Assembly: GCA_030068525.1 (NCBI GenBank)
Contig: JASJOS010000004.1
Location: 248,001 to 312,000, forward strand
Source: Xanthocytophaga flava
GTDB lineage: Bacteria; Bacteroidota; Bacteroidia; Cytophagales; 172606-1
Direction: 5' to 3'
DNA: 64,000 nucleotides
Position 1 is the stretch's first letter. The number at the start of each line of letters is the position of its first letter. The position numbers were made by a program, and so were the translations under genes. Below the pieces are notes generated by a model, which worked only from the letters and a program-made list of their open reading frames with translations, did no database searches and had not been told where the DNA came from. Shown in pieces: positions 8,147 to 17,900 of the stretch.

Positions 8147-10051
8147 ATGAGAAACGCTTCGGAAAATGTAGCTGGTCTGATAGCTATTCCTGATTTAATG
8201 GGCTTTAACGGTCTGGGACAGGGATCAGTGCCAACAGCCAGAGTAACCCAGCCAGTAGGTGCATTCATAGTGGATTCCCACACTCGGTTTGTAGTATGGG
8301 CCCCTAACGCTGAAAAAGTAGAGCTTCAGCTGCGTCAGGCTGACAAAGAAGAACAAATAGCTATGCAGCGAAATGAGTGGGGATACTGGTCGGTAGAAAT
8401 TGAGAAAACAGATATAGATTACCGATATGGATATTGCCTGGATGATAAAGGCCCTATGCCGGACCCTGCCTCTCGTTTTCAGCCTGAAGGAACCGCCCAT
8501 CTGTCAGCTGTTGTGTCAACGGATTACCCCTGGACAGATCAAAACTGGAAAGCTCCTTCACTGAAAGAGATGATTATTTATGAACTGCATGTGGGAACAT
8601 TTACTAATCAGAGTTCGCTGGAGGCTATTATTGACAAGCTGGATTATTTGCTTGATCTAGGTATAAATGCTATTGAACTTCTGCCCCTTTCTCAGTTTTC
8701 AGGCTCCAGAGGATGGGGATATGATGGTGTATTTCCATATGCAGTTCAACATTCTTATGGTGGACCACAGGCATTGCGAAGGCTGGTCGATGCTTGCCAC
8801 AGCAAAGGTATTGCGGTTATTCTGGATGTAGTTTACAATCACCTGGGGCCTGAAGGTAACTGCCTTCCATGTTTTGGCCCTTATCTGCACAAACGATATC
8901 AGCAAGGCTGGGGAGATGCTATTAACTTCGACAACAAGCAAGCAGATCATGTACGAAGTTATTTCATCGGCAATGCCCTGATGTGGCTGAATGAGTACCA
9001 TATCGATGGGCTACGTCTGGATGCAGTGCACAGCATCTGGGATTTTGGCGCCACACATTTTCTGGCTGAACTTACACAGGCGGTAAGAACACTCAGCATG
9101 CAGACTGGGCATGAATATATTCTCATTGCCGAGTCAGATCTGAATGATTCCAAACTACTTTTACCGTATGCTGAGAGAGGTTTTGGACTGGATGCACAAT
9201 GGCTGGATGATTTTCATCATTCATTGCATACACTAGCTACGGGGGAGAAAGATCACTATTACGCGGACTTTGGTACGCTGAGTCATTTGCAGAAGGCATT
9301 TGAGCATAGTTATGTATACAATGGTACATATTCTCCATTTAGGGAAAAGACCTTTGGCAATTCTGCTCAACACACCTATTTCGATCAGTTTGTAGTTTAT
9401 ATTCAGAACCACGACCAGATTGGAAATCGTTTGGGCAATGACCGGATGGCAAGTCTGGTGAGCAAGCCCATGTTAAAAGCAATAGCAGGGACTTATTTGC
9501 TGTCTCCTTATGTACCTATGTTGTTTATGGGTGAAGAGTATGGAGAGACAAATCCCTTCTTCTATTTTATTGATTATTCGGATGATGAACTGGTAGAGGC
9601 CGTTCGGAAGGGACGCAAAGAGGAGTTTGAAGGGTTTCAGAAAGATGAACTGGAATACGAAGATCCACAGGACGTTCAGACGTTTGCCAGATCTCGTTTG
9701 TCCTGGGACTTACAGGCGGATGGAAGAGCTGAGATATTGGATTTTTATAAACAGTTGATTCGGATTCGGAAAACACATCCTGCCTTTCAAAATGTCATGC
9801 GGACAGCGGTACAGTCCTGGATTGAAGGAGACAAGGTGTTGATGTGGTTGCAGCAGGCCGAGAATCCTAAGGATTCAATGCTTTTGTGTGCTGTAGCTTT
9901 TGAAGAAGGTGAATGGAGATTTCAGTTGCCGGGAAACAAAAGATGGAAACGTTTGATTGATTCATCTTATTCTGATAGCACTGAACAAGTGGAAACAGAA
10001 ATTACGCTGTCAGGTCCTCATTTCATGGCATGGACTTCAGTAGAAGAATAA
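8147..10051 (+). CDS. treZ: Malto-oligosyltrehalose trehalohydrolase
   Basis: A 634-residue GH13 enzyme that hydrolyses the bond next to the trehalose unit of maltooligosyl trehalose, releasing trehalose (EC 3.2.1.141) in the cytoplasm. Seen: an N-terminal E-set domain (F-V-V-W-A-P-N-A near 50), an (alpha/beta)8 barrel with D-V-V-Y-N-H, nucleophile D292 in G-L-R-L-D-A-V-H, acid/base E329 in I-A-E-S-D, and D423 in N-H-D-Q-I-G-N-R. The P-M-L-F-M-G-E-E-Y motif is typical of TreZ and branching enzymes. About 35 extra N-terminal residues precede the E-set domain. No TreY partner is in the window. One 28-bp palindrome lies upstream. Confidence 0.95.
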   Translation: MRNASENVAGLIAIPDLMGFNGLGQGSVPTARVTQPVGAFIVDSHTRFVVWAPNAEKVELQLRQADKEEQIAMQRNEWGYWSVEIEKTDIDYRYGYCLDDKGPMPDPASRFQPEGTAHLSAVVSTDYPWTDQNWKAPSLKEMIIYELHVGTFTNQSSLEAIIDKLDYLLDLGINAIELLPLSQFSGSRGWGYDGVFPYAVQHSYGGPQALRRLVDACHSKGIAVILDVVYNHLGPEGNCLPCFGPYLHKRYQQGWGDAINFDNKQADHVRSYFIGNALMWLNEYHIDGLRLDAVHSIWDFGATHFLAELTQAVRTLSMQTGHEYILIAESDLNDSKLLLPYAERGFGLDAQWLDDFHHSLHTLATGEKDHYYADFGTLSHLQKAFEHSYVYNGTYSPFREKTFGNSAQHTYFDQFVVYIQNHDQIGNRLGNDRMASLVSKPMLKAIAGTYLLSPYVPMLFMGEEYGETNPFFYFIDYSDDELVEAVRKGRKEEFEGFQKDELEYEDPQDVQTFARSRLSWDLQADGRAEILDFYKQLIRIRKTHPAFQNVMRTAVQSWIEGDKVLMWLQQAENPKDSMLLCAVAFEEGEWRFQLPGNKRWKRLIDSSYSDSTEQVETEITLSGPHFMAWTSVEE

Positions 10052-10156
10052 GCTACAATCAGAATAAGAGAGAACAACAGTCTTACTACTGTGTTTTACC
10101 CTGTTTTTTTCAGTGTATTGCTTTATATAGGCTTTAACTAATTGTATTATAATGTC

Positions 10157-10574
10157 TACATGAGTCATCCCGAATTTTGGATGAGAGCAAAACCCAAGTC
10201 TATTACTTTTATAAGTGTGGGCTTGGGTTTATTTTTGAGAGATGTTTCTTTCTGAATCGGTTTATATTCCCTTACATTCTTCTACTTGCAGCTTCTTCAT
10301 TTTTTGCTTGCTTGTGTACATCCGTGTTTATAATCCAGAACATCTCTCTTTTTATCGCCCTGTCACTTTTTTGCTTGTCCAAAAAATTAACCAAAAAAGG
10401 GCACCTTTTCCCGATCCTTCCGCCCGCAAGGCCATGGGCTAACCTCGCGGGAAAAGGATTGCCAGCGCACCTACACTTCCGCACATGATTGAAGTCATCT
10501 TTGCTCTCTTTGTAGCATATTTTATTACTTTCTCAATCACATCTTTTTATTCAAAATTCGGGATGACTCATGTA
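10157..10574 (-). repeat. MITE-like repeat family R, copy 1 (complete, inverted relative to the 61.8-kb copy)
   Basis: 418 bp bounded by perfect 23-bp terminal inverted repeats that begin TACATGAGTCATCCCGAATT. The trinucleotide GTC flanks both ends and may be a target duplication. Internal landmarks shared with the other copies are a CCCAAG/CTTGGG hairpin near one end and a TTTTCCCGATCC...CCCGCAAGGCCA block. It has no convincing gene and is probably a non-autonomous element mobilised in trans. Confidence 0.8.
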
Positions 10575-10653
10575 GTCGTTATTTTTCAGAAAAGTATTCA
10601 TTGTCAGAACTTTTTATTTTAAGGTATCTAACCAATCCCTAATGGTTATCTGC

Positions 10654-10698
10654 AAAAAATATCCGCAGACTGGCTATTCAATGGCCAGTCTGCGGATA
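10654..10698 (-). terminator. Intrinsic terminator of the YciE/YciF-like gene
   Basis: A perfect 15-bp stem (TATCCGCAGACTGGC at 10660-10674 with its mirror at 10684-10698, 9-nt loop). On the minus strand it is followed by six T residues (the A-run at 10654-10659). It lies about 50 bp after the stop of the gene at 10747-11244. Confidence 0.8.
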
Positions 10699-10746
10699 AA
10701 TCAAAGCTATATCGTATAGATATTAGGTGGCAACACATTAATTGCC

Positions 10747-11244
10747 TTATTGGTCCATTGCTTTCTGATTGATATAGCTTTTAGCCAGATCATTGAGTAG
10801 TGTATCTGCTTTTTGCTCTTCTTTCAGTGTTTGCTCCAGCAACTTTACCGCTTCGGTTTTTCCCAATCTTTCGGCAAAGTGACGTGCTGTTCCATACCCT
10901 GAAATCTCATAGTGCTCAATACGCTGGGCAGAAGCAATTAAACCGGCATCTTTCACTTCATCAGTTGCTTTCTCATCAATCATGCTCTGGCCTTCTTCGA
11001 TAAGCCCTTCCATCGCCTCACATTTTTTGCGTCCGGCCGACAAACCACAGATTTCGAATACTTTCTCCAGTCGTTCTTTCTGGATTTGAGTTTCTTTCAG
11101 GTGATTTTCGAATACCTTTTTCAAACGAGAATCAGTGGCTGTTTCTGCCATTTTAGGAAGTGCTTCCAATAGTTGTTTTTCTGCACTATACAGATCTTTT
11201 ACTTCATGCTCAAACAGATCTTCTAAACTTTTTAACTTAGTCAT
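10747..11244 (-). CDS. YciE/YciF ferroxidase family protein (DUF892)
   Basis: A 165-residue ferritin-like four-helix protein of the DUF892 family. It starts with the family signature L-x-D-L-F-x-H-E-V-K-D-L-Y-S-A-E-K-Q-L, followed by conserved E and H residues (E-H-Y-E-I-S-G-Y-G-T-A near 112) that make the presumed di-iron site. Relatives are induced by osmotic and general stress and may oxidise iron or protect against peroxide. It has its own strong terminator. It fits the stress character of the neighbourhood (SDR, TreZ, Mn catalase, CsbD-like). Confidence 0.92.
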   Translation of the reverse strand: MTKLKSLEDLFEHEVKDLYSAEKQLLEALPKMAETATDSRLKKVFENHLKETQIQKERLEKVFEICGLSAGRKKCEAMEGLIEEGQSMIDEKATDEVKDAGLIASAQRIEHYEISGYGTARHFAERLGKTEAVKLLEQTLKEEQKADTLLNDLAKSYINQKAMDQ

Positions 11245-11467
11245 AACAAAAGGTGTTTTAAATTATCCGAAAAAATTATTGTAAATGGATATCTCATAGA
11301 TATAAAAAATGATACCATCACTCAGACTCAGGATCTTGTGTTGACAGAAACGAAAAATTGTAGAAGTGCAGAATCTCTTGTTGTACTTTCTTTACAAGTA
11401 AGATTTCACAACAGATAAAATCCTATACATATTCGGCTTAGTCTCCTGGAAAAATTTCTATACACCA

Positions 11468-12136
11468 TTAGTCTTTACCTGTCTGGCTATGAGGTGCGTC
11501 TACAGGTTTTGATTCAGGTGATCCGTATTGGCGAAGATAAATACTCAATACTACAATCGATAAAACGGCAAGGAATTCACTTTGCCAGTTTTGTAATGAC
11601 TCAAACCAAAACTGACTATCAAAACAATAACTGCGTAGGGGTTCTATCGGAAGTCCTTTTCTAATCTGTTCATCTTTGTAATCCAGATAGCTCCCATGCA
11701 AATGGAGTATAAAAGAACATACAAATAAAAGGAAGAATGTTATACTCAAAGAGTTCTTATAGAGTTTGAGCCAGATTCCACCTTTTCGCACAGGCCAGGG
11801 TGCATCCGGAGAGAATTGTGGCTGACGATCTACGTCTTCTTCTTCGTCTAGTTTCTTAGACTCTGAAGATCCCCTTTGCCGCAAAGATACAGTGAGCAAT
11901 ACATACGCAGCCATTTGTAAGAACTCACTTTCCCAGTTCTCAAATGTAGCTGAAATAAAATGACCACTCGATAGATAGGAAATAAGAGTTAGTGGATCAG
12001 AACCATCTTCTATCAACTGTTGGTTATTAGAATGCCAACCTGTATAAGCTTGTCCCAGCCAAAAAAGTAAAAATAGTATTGTTAAAGTAAGTGATAGCCC
12101 ATTCCGGTACCAGAATGAATAGTTGTTAGTGCTCAT
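11468..12136 (-). CDS. DUF6766 family membrane protein with internal duplication
   Basis: A 222-residue protein with four hydrophobic segments (about 13-30, 70-86, 128-146 and 185-203), recognisable as DUF6766. The two halves (about 10-95 and 125-215) are related. Each begins N-G/S-L-S-x-T, has the E-N/Q-W-x-S-E-F-L motif, and ends S-x-x-L-R-Q-x-G-S-x-E-S-K. The halves are joined by an acidic linker, so an internal duplication is likely. No enzymatic motif is seen and the function is unknown. It lies beside the YciE/YciF-like gene on the same strand, separated by about 220 bp. Confidence 0.85.
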   Translation of the reverse strand: MSTNNYSFWYRNGLSLTLTILFLLFWLGQAYTGWHSNNQQLIEDGSDPLTLISYLSSGHFISATFENWESEFLQMAAYVLLTVSLRQRGSSESKKLDEEEDVDRQPQFSPDAPWPVRKGGIWLKLYKNSLSITFFLLFVCSFILHLHGSYLDYKDEQIRKGLPIEPLRSYCFDSQFWFESLQNWQSEFLAVLSIVVLSIYLRQYGSPESKPVDAPHSQTGKD

Positions 12137-12308
12137 ACAAAAAACAGATAAGGTATATATTTCTTCTACTTAACTAGAATTAAAAGAAAAAATACCTTGC
12201 CATGATAACATAACAGAGGCAGATATCTTGTCCATACTGTATAGCTACTATCTCTGATTCTACTACTAAAACTGAGAAACAGAAGTGATAGCCTTCTACT
12301 ATTTTTCC

Positions 12309-12749
12309 CTAATAGGAATTTGGATGCTGGCAATGGTGCCAGTAATCTAAGATAGAGTAGAGTCGTCGCTTCAGATCCTCGTAATCATCACTTTTTTGAA
12401 AGAAGCCTTGAATAGTTAACTCTTTATAGGCTTTGTCCACCATTTTTTGGGCAATAGAAGTTGAAAGGAAAACAAAAGGAATGCTTTTGGTTCTAAGCAT
12501 TGGGTCCCGATCAATTGCGGTTTTAAATTCAAGTCCACTCATTACTGGTAAGTTAATATCACAAATAATCAGGAAAGGCTGGCTGGGATCTTCTCTTAAA
12601 AAGGCCAGTGCTTTAGCAGGATTCGAAAAGTATTTTATTTTATCCCCTATCTGTAATTCACTGAAGATCTTACTAAAAATAAATTGATCGTCTACATCAT
12701 CTTCTACAATAAGAATGGGACCATTCATAGAAAGTGCAGGATAATTCAT
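12309..12749 (-). CDS. Response regulator, receiver domain only
   Basis: A 146-residue CheY-like receiver with no output domain. The acidic pocket is E17-D18-D19, the phospho-acceptor is D64 in I-C-D-I-N-L-P, there is a conserved S/T in F-L-S-T, and K119 is in F-F-Q-K-S. It is closely related to the protein at 13807-14247, sharing the P-F-L-I-I-C-D motif, similar length and a Y-W near the end. It probably works in phosphorelay with one of the nearby kinases. The start could also be the Met at residue 8. Confidence 0.92.
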   Translation of the reverse strand: MNYPALSMNGPILIVEDDVDDQFIFSKIFSELQIGDKIKYFSNPAKALAFLREDPSQPFLIICDINLPVMSGLEFKTAIDRDPMLRTKSIPFVFLSTSIAQKMVDKAYKELTIQGFFQKSDDYEDLKRRLYSILDYWHHCQHPNSY

Positions 12750-12868
12750 AAGCAGGATATAATCTTAACAAAGATTTACTTGTACAAAGGAAATGGGTAA
12801 AAATCTATACCTCACAAAAGTATACTATGAAAAGATCTTTACTATACCATCTATAATAAACACTACCT

Positions 12869-13294
12869 TTACTTTTCTCTTAGGGCTACAGGTAACAAAG
12901 TCATTTGTACCCAAAACGCATACAGATGACTAACCAAGGCAACCAGTGCAGTGTATTCTGAAGGTTTCACTATATAGCCATTGGCTCCAAGCTGGTAGCA
13001 TTCACCCACTTCCTGTGCATTGTCAGAGGTAGAGTAAATCAGTACAGGAATACACCGTAACCGTGAGTCAGACTTGATCCACTGCAATGCTTGTTTGCCA
13101 TTCATACGGGGCATGTTCAGATCCATCAGAATGAAGGCGGGGATATTTGTATCCATTTTTGTATCGATATATTGCATCAGCTCGATACCATCTTTCAGAA
13201 ACACCAACGGATTGGCAATTGTATTTTCGGAGAAGGCAATTTCCAAAAGAAACCGATCTTCCGGATCATCATCTATAATCAGAATAGTACGCAT
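12869..13294 (-). CDS. Response regulator, receiver domain only
   Basis: A 141-residue receiver with D8-D9-D10 at the acidic pocket, phospho-acceptor D58 in L-M-D-L-N-M-P, Y-S-T-S as the S/T switch region and K110 in Y-I-V-K-P. It belongs to the Rcp1-like subclass common beside PAS kinases (D-D-x-x-D-R-F-L-L motif after the first strand). It lies 119 bp before the next receiver gene on the same strand. There is no output domain, so signal transfer must be by protein contact or phosphorelay. Confidence 0.92.
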   Translation of the reverse strand: MRTILIIDDDPEDRFLLEIAFSENTIANPLVFLKDGIELMQYIDTKMDTNIPAFILMDLNMPRMNGKQALQWIKSDSRLRCIPVLIYSTSDNAQEVGECYQLGANGYIVKPSEYTALVALVSHLYAFWVQMTLLPVALREK

Positions 13295-13806
13295 GTACTC
13301 AGTAAATAATGAGAGTTATTAGCCATACCAATAACTGTGTCGCAATACACCAGTCCTCAGTATATGTGAAGGGTGAAGTATAACCTTGTAATTAGGTACT
13401 GAAGGATAGTAACTGAAACAGATAACTTTTGGGACAACTACAAACGAAGAAATAGGTAGTAGTTACACAGAGTTATCAGTATAGTACCTGACTTGACAAG
13501 GGATGATCTCATGAGTTGTAAAGATAACACGTATTATCTGAATTATTTACTTTTTAGTAAAATAAACTTGTAACTCACCAGCTTAGTCATATTATTTCGA
13601 ATAACAGACATATTCTGTTTATGTAGTGAATATCTGGCTCTATGATAGTTGAGAGGGCTCTGTTCTGGGTGATACTTAATAGATCTTCTGTCCTTATTTT
13701 ATTTCAGGCGTGATTTTTTATACTTATTTGTTAAGATGCCACAAGAGTGTAGTTTGTTCAGATAGAGACACTTTTGATGGCTTTTTGTGTCATAAACCTT
13801 TTACCT
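13295..13806. other. Divergent spacer between two receiver genes, no gene seen
   Basis: About 510 bp, AT-rich, between divergently transcribed receiver genes. I see no convincing ORF, repeat family member or strong hairpin. It must hold promoters for both flanking genes. Confidence 0.4.
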
Positions 13807-14247
13807 ATGAACTTTGCGCAAACTTTACCACCAGGTCCTATTGTGATTATCGATGATGACGATGACGAACAGTTTATACTGGAAAAGATCTTTCAGGAGT
13901 TAAATACCCCTCGTGAAAGAGTATATTTTACCAATGCTGCTGCAGCATTTGAGTATCTGACCAGTGGTACTCCTACACCATTTTTGATTATTTGTGATAT
14001 GATACTGCCCGCCGAAAATGGTGTAGAATTCAAAAAGCGGATAGATACTCATCCCCAGCTTAAACTTAAAAGTATTCCATTTATTTTTATGTCTAATGTT
14101 ATTTCGAACACTGCTCTCATGGATAGTTATGCCGATCTTGCTCTTCAGGGTATATTTGAGAAACCTTTTGACTATACAGACCTGAAAGACCTGATAGAGA
14201 TAATTCTTAACTATTGGTCTATCTGCAAACAACCTGCAACAGGTTAA
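13807..14247 (+). CDS. Response regulator, receiver domain only
   Basis: A 146-residue receiver whose start I set at the ATG at 13807; the frame extends to a TTG at 13774 but those residues have no counterpart in the paralogue. It has an unusually acidic pocket (D16 to D20, five Asp in a row), acceptor D64 in I-C-D-M-I-L-P and K119 in F-E-K-P. D64 and K119 fall at the same positions as in the 12309-12749 protein, so the two are duplicates now divergently arranged. It precedes the large multi-PAS kinase by about 720 bp. Confidence 0.9.
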   Translation: MNFAQTLPPGPIVIIDDDDDEQFILEKIFQELNTPRERVYFTNAAAAFEYLTSGTPTPFLIICDMILPAENGVEFKKRIDTHPQLKLKSIPFIFMSNVISNTALMDSYADLALQGIFEKPFDYTDLKDLIEIILNYWSICKQPATG

Positions 14248-14964
14248 AACCTTAACATACTAGTGGATTAAAGATACAACTGACTAAGAAACTTATATAA
14301 CATGACAACATTGCAGGTTCTTTATCTGATTCAGGAAAATTTTTCTGTCTTTGTTGCTATGAGATAGGGAGCACTCTGGCCACTATTCAAAGAGGTAACA
14401 CCCTAAACATAACCCAAAAACCGGTAAGAAGCTATACCTAAAGAAATGGCAGGTACTGACTATGTATGAAATACTTAATTATGAAAATGGGTATTTCACG
14501 CATAGCTACATTTTCTTTGCTGGCAGAAAGCGCATAGGAGTTATAAAAAAAAATACAAAATTTACTTGACTACAGATATTTTACAACTCTCCCTAAAGGG
14601 GTTATATACTTGCAGCCAGCTATCTCTGGCAGATTTTAAAGCTGTATAGAAATATTGATCCAGTGCAGATACTGCCTGAAGTTATAAACCGAAAAGTTAT
14701 ATTCCTCCACCTACTTACCCAATGAGTAGTTAACGCAATTTATTTACCGCAAAAGAGTTCTTTTTGCACAAAGTTAGGATATAACGTTATTTTCAATAAA
14801 TTTGTACATATATCTTACTGAAATACAGCCTGGTGTATCATTAGTCAGGCATACCGCTCTCCGGTAAAACACCCATTTCGAAAGGTCATTCGGTCTCACA
14901 AAGCAATCTGTCTCTCCGTCCTTCCTCTCGCTTTGACCGTTTCCTTACTTTTTACTCTTTTATT
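14248..14964. other. Long leader/spacer before the multi-PAS kinase
   Basis: About 715 bp without a credible gene. It contains the fourth 28-bp palindrome (14469-14496). The last 100 bases before the kinase start are pyrimidine-rich, with many CTTTC/TCTC tracts, which could be an untranslated leader. Confidence 0.4.
14469..14496. promoter_or_regulatory. 28-bp palindrome, copy 4
   Basis: AAATACTTAATTA, 2 nt, then AAAATGGGTATTT. The outer arms are perfect (GAAATAC with GTATTTC, extending the palindrome by one base pair each side). It lies about 470 bp before the multi-PAS kinase gene. Confidence 0.5.
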
Positions 14965-17900
14965 ATGTATTCACAAGCTGGCCTTCCTGAAAGTAATACG
15001 GATTTTACCCGTCTTATACAAGTCGAACAAATTCTCAACACCTTACCTATTGGGTGTTATGAGCTCAATGCGCAAAACCAATTTATCTATATAAATCATC
15101 AGGCGGAAGTTTTCTTTTCGCTTACCAAAGAAAAGATGCTGCAAAAAAACATATGGGAGGTATTTCCACAACTGGTATCCACCTCTTGTTTTTCAGCTAT
15201 TCAGAAAGCCTTAACTCAGAAAGAAATATTTACCTGTGAGTCTGTTTCTCTTCTGAACAAACCACCCATTACACTGAAGGCAACTCCCAGCGAGCAGGGC
15301 GTTATCGTTTCTTTTGCAGAGACGCAGGAAACAGCATATAAACAATCACAAACTCGTAGCGGACAGCATCGTTTGCAAATAATTCAACGTCTGGGCCGTA
15401 TTGGATATTTTGAACATTCTGTTCCGGACATGTCCTGGTATTGGAGTGAAGAGTTATATCGCATGCATGGGATGGCACCACAGAGTGAATGGATTACACA
15501 GGAAAAACTTCTATCTCTGATCGATCTTTCACTGATTCACCCACAGGATCAATCACATTTCCGTCAACTGTTGGGGGAAATCCATAAACCTGAATTTGCC
15601 GTAATGCAGTACCGTATCCTTCAGGATAATGGAGAAGAAAGAGTGTTGTACTGGCAAAGAGAACTAGCAACTACTACACCTGAAGAAAACATCTATTACT
15701 GTGGCATTGTCCAGGATATCACCCAGCAGAAAAGAGCCGAAGCAGAACAGCATTTGCAATCTAACCTTATCCGGCAGATAGCAGATGCCGTACCCGGTAC
15801 TGTTAGTATTTACGATCTGGTTACCAAACGTATTGTATACAAAAACCGAAAGCAGTTTACCCGTCTGGGATACTCGGAAGAAGAGCTTGAACAAATGGAT
15901 AATATGCAATGGGTTAATACTATTGTACATCCTGACGATATACCTTTACTCAGACAGTTGTTAGATACCGTAGCTGACTCTGCCACAGACAAATTACAAT
16001 GCCTGGACTACCGCATTCTGCACAAAGATGGTACCCTTGAGTGGCGCAGAATCCGGGCCAAGCCCTTCAAACGGGATCAATCCGGAAAGCCACTGCAATA
16101 CATCAGCCTGATTCATAATACTACTATCGAAAAAAAGGCACAGCAACACCTACAGGAAAACAAAGATCTTCTCCAGTCTGTCTTTGATTCTTCCAGCAAT
16201 GGGATCAGTGTACTAAAGGCTGTACGGGATGCGGAAGATGCCATCATAGACTTTGACTATCTGCTGGTAAACAAAACTATTGAAAACTTTCATAACCGAT
16301 ATGATCTGGTTGGAAAGCCCTACTCAAGCATTCATAAAGGATTTCAGCGAACAAAACTTTTTAGTGCACTCAAAGGTGTAGTGGATTCGGGTACACCACA
16401 AAAAGTAGAACTCTTCACCCGGCAGAAACGTATCCATCGCTGGTTTAGCGTTACCGCTGTCAGATTTGAAGATGGAGCTGTCGTGTCTTTTGAAGATGTA
16501 ACCGAGCGCAAGCAGGCTGACCAAAAACTAAGAGCACAATACGAACAACTTAATGAAGCCGAGTCCATCGGACGCATTGGCAGCTTTCAATACTACACGG
16601 CCCATGATAGAGTTATCTGGAGCAGACAGATGTATGAAATTATGGGGGTGGATCAGGGAGAGGAAATGAATTTTGAGAAAGCCATCTCTTTTTACACAGA
16701 AGAAAGCCAGACACAATTGAAGCAACTGTCGGCAAAGGCCCTGCAAACCAAACAGGGATTTGAAATGGAGGGTATATTGATCCGTAGCAACGACCAGCAA
16801 CTCAGGCATGTACTGATTCGGGCACAGGTCATGCATAGTCCATTATCCGGTGTCACTGGCCTGCGGGGAGTAGTACAGGATATTACTCAGCAAATACAGA
16901 AAGAGCAGGCACTGGCTGAGAGCAGGGATCTGTTACAATCGGTATTTGACACCAATCTGATGAGTATGTCAGTAATGAAGGCTGTTCGGGATGAAGAGGG
17001 AAAAATTCTCGATTTCCGGATTCAAATGGCAAACAAAGAGCTTAAGCGGGAAACAGGCCGTACAGATCTGGAAGGTAGTTTGTATGCACAGACCTATCCG
17101 GGCATTAAACAAACCGGAATTTTTGACCTGATGCTCCGGGTGATTGAGACAGGCAAAGCCGAAGGCATGGAATACTACTATCCGTATGACGGATTTACTA
17201 AGTGGTTCTCGTGTATGTTTGTGAAACTAGAGGATGGTGTGGTAGCTACCAATCTGGATATTACCAAACGCAAGCAAGCCGAACAGCGACAGGCTTTTGT
17301 ACTAAATTTGACTGATGCGTTAAGATCCTTAACAGATACGGCTCAGATTATGGCTACAGTTAGTGAATCTGTTGGATTTCATTTTAAGGTTAGCCGCTGC
17401 GGGTACGCCCAGCTTCCGCCACCTTATGACCATTTGGTAGTAGAGCGAGACTGGACCAAGGGTGTGATGCAAAATTTGCAGGGAATAGATCCTCTTTCCG
17501 GTTTCGGAGATCAGATCCTAAGAGAGTGCCGTAGTGGGCAAACCATTGTGGTGGAAGATGTCCTGGAAGATCCTCGAACTAAAGAAAAGGAAGAAGGAAT
17601 TAAAGCTCTGGGAAATATGCGCTCCACCCTATCAGTTCAACTGATGAAAAAAGGAATCTGGGTGGCTTCATTCTATATTCAGGATATGGTAAAACGTATC
17701 TGGAGACAAGACGAAGTGGACTTGATGGAAGAAATTGCTGAGCTTACCTGGGCAGCCGTAGAAAGAGCAAAAGCTGAAGAAGCATTGCGAGAGTCGCAAA
17801 AACGTTTCCAATCGATTGCCAATCTGGTGCCCGACCTGCTTTGGGATAGTGAACCGGATGGCTCAACCAACTGGTATAACCAGCGTTGGCTGGAATATAC

